Part shown: positions 4,290 to 7,926 of the stretch, one piece after another
How the letters are laid out: every line of letters begins with the position of its first letter
Position numbering within the stretch: the first letter of the stretch is position 1
DNA from: Phycisphaerae bacterium
GTDB taxonomy: Bacteria; Planctomycetota; Phycisphaerae; Sedimentisphaerales; SG8-4
Reading direction: 5' to 3'
Length of the DNA: 7,926 nt
Assembly (NCBI GenBank): GCA_030614945.1
Contig: JAUXAH010000079.1
Location: 1-7,926 of the forward strand
Position numbers and translations under genes: made by a program
The notes under the pieces: model-generated
Databases searched by the model: none
The model's input: the letters and a program-made list of their open reading frames with translations, nothing else
What the model was told of the DNA's origin: nothing

Positions 4290-5173
4290 GGCGGCGGCCC
4301 CGCGTAACGCTTATGTAACTCCTCGAGCTTGGTCTTGAGATCTTTGAGTTCGCCCGAGAAGTCAGACAGCCTTGACGAGATGGTGCGCGAGAGTTCTCGT
4401 AGCTCCTTGCCCGCTCCCTCCCCGACAACCTCCGAGCGCTCGTCTTCGAGTTCGCTCATATTTTTGAGCACCTCCTTGTACTGCCCGAAGAGATTCTTCC
4501 CCTCGAAAGCACCCAGCTTCTCCGCTTCCTTGAGCTTCTCCATGTGCTTCGCCCCCTCCTTGATTTTGGAAGCTATGTGCGCTGGCAGGAGACTCTGGAG
4601 ATGGTCGATCTGTTCCTTTAGCCTAGTGTTCTCCTCCTCGAGTCCCTTGAGCTTCTTGGTCATCGACTCCCACTCCGAGGCACTCCGGTTAGCTTCAATT
4701 TCATACTTATCTCGCTCGATCCTCAACGAGTGTAACTCGTTTTCGATCCCTGCACGCTCCTGCATGAGTTTGCCTATGCGGTTGATGAGTTTTTTCTGTA
4801 CTCTCCCTGCGGGGTAACTCAACCACACGAAATCTTCCAGCTTGTCGCTGATCCCTAGGGCCCGTCGAGCGGTGACCGCCACTGTGTCCTTGTCCATGCA
4901 CAAGCATGTTTCAAGTTGCCCAGTTTCGGGGTTGTAAAAATCCAACGGCTCCTCGAAGTACTCCCGTTTGCCCCCGTTCAGCTTCACCCCCACGGCCCAT
5001 CGCCTGTCCTTTCCAGGGGTCCTGCTGGGCTTCAGCTTCTCAGTTATGAAACCCTCTATCTCCATCCTCCCCGCACGCAGGAGGGGTCTCACCCCTATGC
5101 GCCTAGCCAGCAGATGCAGGTCAACGAGGCGATGCGCTACCTCGGTGGGTTCTCCCTCGCGCACACGGATCAC
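4286..5173 (-). CDS. Coiled-coil protein, 295 aa
   Basis: The N-terminal 120 residues form a compact mixed domain: a helical part (PTEVAHRLVDLHLLARRIGV), then strands with RRWAVGVKLNGG and a short C-L-C (90-92). From about residue 123 to 195 there is a strong heptad-type coiled coil (RIGKLMQERAGIENELHSLR and LEEENTRLKEQIDHLQSLL), followed by a helical region and a second coil at about 255-290 (LKDLKTKLEELHKRY). The protein ends AGPPP. No Walker motif is present, so it is not an SMC-type ATPase. The start is GTG, overlapping the AbrB-like gene's TGA by 4 bp (GTGA), and its own TGA overlaps the next ATG by 4 bp. An oligomeric scaffold, or a DNA-segregation partner for the AbrB-like protein, is possible (inference). 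Confidence 0.8.
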   Translation of the reverse strand: MIRVREGEPTEVAHRLVDLHLLARRIGVRPLLRAGRMEIEGFITEKLKPSRTPGKDRRWAVGVKLNGGKREYFEEPLDFYNPETGQLETCLCMDKDTVAVTARRALGISDKLEDFVWLSYPAGRVQKKLINRIGKLMQERAGIENELHSLRIERDKYEIEANRSASEWESMTKKLKGLEEENTRLKEQIDHLQSLLPAHIASKIKEGAKHMEKLKEAEKLGAFEGKNLFGQYKEVLKNMSELEDERSEVVGEGAGKELRELSRTISSRLSDFSGELKDLKTKLEELHKRYAGPPP

Positions 5174-5367
5174 TCTTGCAGGTGGGGTGTCGCCTTCGAG
5201 AAAGTTATCCTAGAACCCTTTGAACTGCACTCGTACTCTAGCCAAACCCACCCCTCGTCGCCCAGACCCAACCTCTCCCTGAGCTCCTTGGGGATCGTGA
5301 TTCGTCCCTGCTTGAGCTTGAGGGCGTAGGCCTGCGTTTTTTCCTCTGGGGTGTTCTTCCCTCTCAT
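5170..5367 (-). CDS. AbrB/MazE-type DNA-binding protein, 65 aa
   Basis: Residues about 13-45 match the swapped-hairpin AbrB (SpoVT/MazE) fold: YALKLKQGRITIPKELRERL, then GLGDEGWVWLEYE. The GRITIPKELRE.LG.. core is diagnostic. Such proteins bind DNA as dimers and act as autoregulators or as antitoxins; here there is no obvious toxin (VapC or MazF) next to it. It is the first gene of a four-gene operon and is predicted to be transcribed with a leader of about 10 nt or none, because the minus-strand TATA element lies at 5396-5408 and no SD precedes the ATG. The C-terminal 20 residues (SSKGSRITFSKATPHLQE) are less typical. It may repress its own divergent promoter (inference). Confidence 0.9.
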   Translation of the reverse strand: MRGKNTPEEKTQAYALKLKQGRITIPKELRERLGLGDEGWVWLEYECSSKGSRITFSKATPHLQE

Positions 5368-5410
5368 TCAATCGTAAGAACTTAATATCGGCAATCTTAA
5401 ATAAATAACG
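5368..5410. promoter_or_regulatory. 43-bp divergent, interlocked promoter pair
   Basis: The two start codons (5367 minus and 5411 plus) are 43 bp apart. The minus promoter TATA (TTATTTATTTAAG, 5396-5408) lies next to the plus start, and the plus TATA (CTTAATAT, 5381-5388) lies near the minus start. Each implies a transcript beginning at or within about 10 nt of its ATG. The two initiation complexes would physically overlap, so the two directions probably exclude each other. The AbrB-like product is a candidate regulator. Confidence 0.55.
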
Positions 5411-5782
5411 ATGCTCACGGCGAAATTCTTTACGGAGGCCGATTGTGGTCCATGCAAGATGGTGCGGGACTTCGCTCTGCTTCCGTTCGCGGACAAGATA
5501 CGTGTCAACGAGATGGACGTGGACGTGAACACAGGGGGAGAGATGTCCTGGTATCGCTCGTTCTGCAGAGAGCGCTTCGGCCGCGAGGTTGTCCCGCTCA
5601 TCAAGATCCGCAACTACGTGATCTGCCATGAGCAGGGCATCGGGCAAAGGGAATTGGCCGAGTGGTTCAAGGAGAAAATCAGGGAGTACTTGAAGAAGCT
5701 CGAGGGGTTGCCCGAAGCCAAGTGGCCCGAGGTTTTCTTATACAGAGATGTTCGGTTCAGACCGTGGAGAGGTGGACGATGA
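5411..5782 (+). CDS. Thioredoxin/glutaredoxin-like protein with CGPC, 123 aa
   Basis: Residues 4-15 read AKFFTEADCGPC, the first strand and active site of a thioredoxin fold with the classical CGPC (Cys12, Cys15). The cis-proline site is VVPLIKI (60-66, Pro62). The length of the fold (about 95 residues) and the central DVDVNTGGE strand fit a small glutaredoxin-like protein, although the distance and the extra Cys at 52 and 72 are unusual. The last 25 residues (KWPEVFLYRDVRFRPWRGGR) form an extension not expected in thioredoxins. It would catalyse dithiol-disulfide exchange in the cytoplasm; the substrate is unknown. It starts directly downstream of its promoter, apparently leaderless, and its TGA overlaps the next ATG by 4 bp. 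Viruses and plasmids of archaea and bacteria often carry such redox proteins. Confidence 0.85.
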   Translation: MLTAKFFTEADCGPCKMVRDFALLPFADKIRVNEMDVDVNTGGEMSWYRSFCRERFGREVVPLIKIRNYVICHEQGIGQRELAEWFKEKIREYLKKLEGLPEAKWPEVFLYRDVRFRPWRGGR

Positions 5783-6495
5783 CGACCTACCTTCTCCGTC
5801 CGAAGCCTGGAAAAAGCGAGGCTGAAATCGATCGGCAACCCCGTCCCGATAACTGTTGGATTGCGGAGTATGAGGGCGATAAACTTATAGATTTATATGA
5901 TGCGATTCCCGAACTCGTCGCTGCTTTGGATCCCATACGCCCTGCGGAGTGGACGGAGCGAGAAAAACTCGTCACCGAGCGTGGGGTCGAGGCGGTTTGG
6001 GAGCCGTTACCGGAAGGAAGACTCGCCCGCGGCTCGAATCCTTACCATCAATTAATCTACCGCGCGGTGCAGACGGCGGGCGAGGCCACCGACGAGGACA
6101 TCGTACGCGCACTAATCCAAGTCTACAAAGTCGCCCCCGCAACGGACTTCTACATGAAGGAGATCGAGCACATGGTAAGCCAGATGCACGCCCGGGGGCT
6201 ACTCCAAGCCCGTCGGGGGAAGTGGACGATCGGGCTCAAGATGGAGTACGGCACCTTCGTCAAGTTCCACCCAGGGTACGATCCCAGGGAGAAGGCAATC
6301 GAGCAATACGTGCAAGGGAAGGGGGGCGCGAGTTACGGGGAGATACATTCGTACTTGTGCGACTACTTGGGCTGGGTCGAGGAACCGAAGATAGTCGAGA
6401 ACCTGCTGGCGGAGCTCTGCCAGCTCGGTGTGCTCCAAGAGTCACCGGAAGGCTGGTTTAGTTGCGTGAAATCTTTAGAACCCTACCAAGGCTGA
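5779..6495 (+). CDS. Protein with two tandem winged-helix domains, 238 aa
   Basis: The N-terminal 80 residues form an unknown acidic domain (MTTYLLRPKPGKSE, then DKLIDLYDAIPELVAAL). Residues about 87-152 look like a winged helix: PYHQLIYRAVQTA, DEDIVRALIQVY, MKEIEHMVSQMHARGLL, then the wing ARRGKWTIG. Residues about 168-232 repeat the pattern: REKAIEQYVQG, SYGEIHSYLCDYL, KIVENLLAELCQLGVL, then ESPEGWFSCV. Tandem winged helices occur in replication initiators and transcription factors; neither role can be proved here. The chosen ATG overlaps the TGA of the redox gene and follows AGGTGG, so the two are co-translated. A longer in-frame start at 5662 exists inside the redox gene but lacks support. 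Two Cys at the second wing-domain helices (194 and 214) could be redox sensitive (inference). Confidence 0.8.
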   Translation: MTTYLLRPKPGKSEAEIDRQPRPDNCWIAEYEGDKLIDLYDAIPELVAALDPIRPAEWTEREKLVTERGVEAVWEPLPEGRLARGSNPYHQLIYRAVQTAGEATDEDIVRALIQVYKVAPATDFYMKEIEHMVSQMHARGLLQARRGKWTIGLKMEYGTFVKFHPGYDPREKAIEQYVQGKGGASYGEIHSYLCDYLGWVEEPKIVENLLAELCQLGVLQESPEGWFSCVKSLEPYQG

Positions 6496-6538
6496 CCTGA
6501 AAGGTCGCCGCTTGGCCGTGTGGGACTTGGTGAGTTTT

Positions 6539-6781
6539 TCAAAGCTCGGGTTTGGCTGGTCTTTGCCTGAGGATCTCCAGTGGACTGACGATGACCTCCG
6601 GTTTATCTGGGTGCTTGAAGCGTCTAAGCACACAGTAGCTCGTCCCAGAGTCAGCGTCCTCCTCCAGTCTGCCGCCGAGTTCCTCGCACGCACTCTCTGG
6701 GGAAACTTTCACCCTGAGCAACTTCTCGTCGAGGTCCTCGAGCTTCACCCCATCCCGCAGAAAGGGTATTTTATCTTTCAA
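6539..6781 (-). CDS. Small charged hypothetical protein, 80 aa
   Basis: The strand is chosen because the minus-strand codons are rich in G/C at third positions and the product is typical for a soluble protein (MKDKIPFLRDGVKLEDLDEK, then ACEELGGRLEEDADSGTSYC and LRRFKHPDKPEVIVSPLEIL). A Cys in the ELGG helix (residue 32) and one in SYC (50) could form a small metal- or disulfide-linked fold, as in the C..LGG...YC..  pattern of small archaeal proteins; this is a loose resemblance. The only in-frame start is TTG, without a clear SD. A TATA-like ATATAGAAAAA at 6822-6832 or TTTTAA at 6815-6820 could place the transcript start near it. The gene converges on the tandem winged-helix gene, 43 bp apart. 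Its function is unknown. Confidence 0.6.
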   Translation of the reverse strand: MKDKIPFLRDGVKLEDLDEKLLRVKVSPESACEELGGRLEEDADSGTSYCVLRRFKHPDKPEVIVSPLEILRQRPAKPEL

Positions 6782-6830
6782 CAGAGTACCACAAACATAG
6801 GTTATCCCGATGGTTAAAACCTTTTTCTAT

Positions 6831-6870
6831 ATCCCAGCGAATCCCAGCAAACCCCAACAAACCCCTTAAA
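6831..6870. repeat. Four 10-bp tandem units with G-quadruplex pattern (minus strand)
   Basis: The units are ATCCCAGCGA, ATCCCAGCAA, ACCCCAACAA and ACCCCTTAAA, in perfect 10-bp register. On the minus strand this gives G4-N6-G4-N6-G3-N7-G3, which fits the standard G-quadruplex rule. The block lies between the promoters of the divergent genes at 6781 and 6898, and the last unit runs into the rightward TATA element. One helical turn per unit would also suit a row of protein-binding sites. Confidence 0.7.
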
Positions 6871-6873
6871 TTA
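6865..6873 (+). promoter_or_regulatory. TATA element for the basic DNA-binding gene
   Basis: CTTAAATTA is centred about 29 bp before the ATG at 6898, so the transcript would begin almost at the start codon (leaderless). No SD is visible before that ATG, which fits. Confidence 0.5.
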
Positions 6874-6897
6874 CCTTGACAAGATAATGAATATACG

Positions 6898-7263
6898 ATG
6901 GTTCCGACACGTCGGCGTCTGCTCACAATCCTCCGGACTGGCAACTTTACTCGTTCCCAGCTCACGGTCATCAGCCGTCCACTAAACTACGAGCTCTTCC
7001 TACGCGGGAGATGGAAACCTGACGACGGGAACTCGCACGGGGAGCACCCGAGCAAGGGAGAGTTAATGTATGTATTCAAAACCCTCAAAAGGATGATAGC
7101 TAACGGGCGGATCCGGCGCAGGGAGATGAAGGTCGTTGATGGGTACAACCACGATCTACACCGCTATGTGGGGCGGGGACGGAGGGCGTACATCTACGGA
7201 CTCGCTGGCGTTGGCAGGAGAGAAGCAGATCGGATTGTCCAACGAGGATTACATCTCGACTGA
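6898..7263 (+). CDS. Basic, probably DNA-binding protein, 121 aa
   Basis: The protein is strongly basic. The N-terminus (TRRRLLTILRTGNFTRSQL) has the spacing of the first helices of a winged helix. Residues about 55-75 (GELMYVFKTLKRMIANGRIR) look like a recognition helix and the following turn, and 76-101 with YVGRGRRAYIYGLAG look like a wing. The insertion between the helices (PLNYELFLRGRWKPDDGN) makes it an atypical member. It ends with a helical tail (READRIVQRGLHLD). No Cys or enzymatic motif is seen. Its ATG is taken from the position of the TATA element and the absence of an SD. It probably binds DNA as a regulator, and the tandem repeat upstream would be the first place to look for its site (inference). 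Confidence 0.7.
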   Translation: MVPTRRRLLTILRTGNFTRSQLTVISRPLNYELFLRGRWKPDDGNSHGEHPSKGELMYVFKTLKRMIANGRIRRREMKVVDGYNHDLHRYVGRGRRAYIYGLAGVGRREADRIVQRGLHLD

Positions 7264-7313
7264 ACCCACATCGGCTAATCGCCGTTCTTGAGTATCTGCG
7301 AAAAGTCAAAAAT

Positions 7314-7367
7314 AAGCCCCTTTCGGCAAAATATGGTCTATACAAGCCCCAATCGAAAAATATATAA
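7314..7367. repeat. Two degenerate direct repeats carrying TATA-like boxes
   Basis: AAGCCCC begins at 7314 and at 7344, exactly 30 bp apart. Each is followed by TCG and then an AAAATAT-type box (near 7327-7333 and 7357-7363). The rest of the 132-bp gap at 7264-7395 holds a small hairpin CGGC-TAATC-GCCG (7272-7284) after the previous stop and nothing else recognised. Confidence 0.5.
7356..7367 (+). promoter_or_regulatory. TATA element for the twin-CX3C gene
   Basis: AAAAATATATAA, preceded by TCG as a BRE-like element, is the best TATA box on the plus strand. It predicts transcription from about 7388, some 8 nt before the ATG at 7396, which has no SD. Confidence 0.65.
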
Positions 7368-7395
7368 CCCCTCAACCCTTGGTTTTTGTGATACA

Positions 7396-7626
7396 ATGGG
7401 CGCAATTCCATTAACGGAGGCAGGAAAAGCTATTATCTACGACGGCCCGACAACCTCGATACATCCATACCAGATAAAGAAGGCCTCTTATCCAAAGGGG
7501 TTCTTTCCGGAACATCTTAAGAAGTTTGCTGGGCAGATTAAAGTCTGCCCGACCAGATGCAAGGGCAAGACTGGACTTAGCTGGTCCGCGTGCCTCCGAT
7601 CGTGTGCTCAAGAAGTCTTGGCGTAG
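7396..7626 (+). CDS. Small twin-CX3C protein, 76 aa
   Basis: The start is placed at ATG 7396 by the promoter position; a longer in-frame ORF from 7288 would begin upstream of the promoter. The N-terminus (MGAIPLTEAGKAIIYDG) is followed by a basic middle part. The C-terminal 26 residues hold C51-PTR-C55, a 10-residue spacer, and C66-LRS-C70. Two CX3C motifs on two helices are the signature of small disulfide-linked helical hairpins or of a metal site; the rest of the sequence gives no family. It is not a signal-peptide protein, so if the Cys pairs are oxidised this happens inside the cell, as in some thermophilic archaea (inference). The downstream gene begins with a similar MG.IPL sequence, so the two may be distant relatives or share an N-terminal motif. 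Confidence 0.75.
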   Translation: MGAIPLTEAGKAIIYDGPTTSIHPYQIKKASYPKGFFPEHLKKFAGQIKVCPTRCKGKTGLSWSACLRSCAQEVLA

Positions 7627-7692
7627 TCGCCCCGAACTCTTGAGCTTTCCAAGCGATTGTGCGAACGTAGTGGTAAATAGGTGGTGAGATCT

Positions 7693-7926
7693 ATGGGAGA
7701 GATCCCGTTAAGGGAACAGGAAGCTAAGAAAGCTGCCAGAGAGTTATTACAAGGTCTCGCCGGGGTAGACCTAGAAAGATGCACAGGGACAAAATCGGAT
7801 GATGAAGAGGTTGAAAGGGTAGAACTGAACTGCATGATAAGAGCTGGCCCGAAAGGAGAAGAACTTGCACCTTTAAAAATAAAAGCCAAGGCAAATGAGA
7901 TGACAGAGATGGAAGTTTCTGTAAAA
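7693..7926 (+). CDS. Partial acidic/helical protein, first 78 aa, continues past the edge
   Basis: The ATG has an SD-like GGTGGTGAG 5-6 nt upstream, 66 nt after the previous stop, so it is probably the second gene of that transcript. The visible part begins MGEIPLREQEAKKAARELLQ, a charged helix, then an acidic stretch with SDDEEVERVELNC and a Lys/Glu-rich segment (LKIKAKANEMTEMEVSVK) that alternates like a beta-strand. It is open to the last base. No motif names a function. About 30 of 78 codons end in G or C, clearly lower than in the left operons, which fits a different origin or host-like region. The antisense frame is only its serine-rich shadow. Confidence 0.75.
   Translation, partial: MGEIPLREQEAKKAARELLQGLAGVDLERCTGTKSDDEEVERVELNCMIRAGPKGEELAPLKIKAKANEMTEMEVSVK

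Noticed and set aside
4329..4817. 162-aa plus-strand ORF
   Set aside because: It is the serine-rich antisense shadow of the coiled-coil gene's Glu/Lys codons.
5170..5367. AbrB-like gene as antitoxin of a classical toxin-antitoxin pair
   Set aside because: The adjacent 295-aa coiled-coil protein shows no PIN, MazF or RelE features, so a classical pair cannot be claimed.
5949..6461. 170-aa plus-strand ORF
   Set aside because: It is a +1 shadow of the tandem winged-helix gene with Arg/Gly/Pro-rich, non-natural composition.
6512..6817. 101-aa plus-strand ORF opposite the 80-aa minus-strand gene
   Set aside because: It starts with TTG without SD, and the minus-strand frame has better third-position G/C bias and a more natural charged composition. 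Some doubt remains.
7272..7284. CGGC-TAATC-GCCG hairpin as terminator of the 121-aa gene
   Set aside because: The stem is only 4 bp and is followed by TTCTT rather than a T-run; too weak to call.
1..7926. CRISPR array, tRNA, rRNA, insertion sequence or integrase
   Set aside because: No regularly spaced repeats with spacers, no tRNA-like TTCRA arm with cloverleaf, and no transposase or recombinase motifs were found in any reading frame inspected.

Overview
The window looks archaeal and most likely comes from a virus, plasmid or integrated element of a (probably euryarchaeal-type) archaeon. The reasons are: A/T-rich TATA elements about 25 bp from predicted transcript starts, several apparently leaderless genes, oligo-T termination, an N-terminal domain of the archaeal/eukaryotic replicative helicase MCM, many small DNA-binding proteins, and few genes with a recognisable function. 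The host lineage cannot be fixed from the sequence. Nearly the whole window is coding. Genes are small, packed in operons and have strong Shine-Dalgarno (SD) sites (GGAGGTG or GAGGTGG) when internal to operons. The longest stretch without a gene is the AT-rich regulatory block at 3038-3213.

Left region (1-3037, minus strand): one operon reading leftward. Its order is a 155-aa unknown protein, a 213-aa stand-alone MCM N-terminal domain, an AT-rich 52-aa gene, a 16-aa mini-ORF, an 80-aa protein ending in a zinc ribbon, a 40-aa ORF, a DUF6876 protein, a 57-aa helical protein, a 143-aa helical protein, and a start near the left edge whose frame breaks at a run of six A. A 33-bp intergenic repeat (845-877 and 1736-1768) suggests past module exchange. 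The AT-rich block at 3038-3213 holds its promoter, which is framed by an inverted repeat, a second imperfect palindrome, and the oligo-T terminator of the next operon.

Middle region (3214-5367, minus strand): a compact four-gene operon encoding an AbrB/MazE-type DNA-binding protein, a 295-aa coiled-coil protein, a 259-aa helical protein and a 94-aa winged-helix regulator. Two of the junctions are 4-bp start/stop overlaps. A 43-bp divergent promoter separates it from a rightward pair: a CGPC thioredoxin-like protein, overlapped by 4 bp with a protein containing two tandem winged helices.

Right region (6496-7926): a small minus-strand gene converges on that pair. It is divided from a rightward basic DNA-binding protein by four 10-bp tandem units that form a canonical G-quadruplex pattern on the minus strand. 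After a leaderless-type promoter come a 76-aa protein with twin CX3C motifs and a partial, glutamate-rich gene that runs off the edge. The last genes are more A/T-rich in third codon positions than most of the window.

Taken together the window reads as a regulatory and early/replication-type region: at least four small DNA-binding proteins, a helicase-derived OB-fold protein and two Cys-motif proteins. No transposase, integrase, tRNA, rRNA, CRISPR array or virion gene was recognised.
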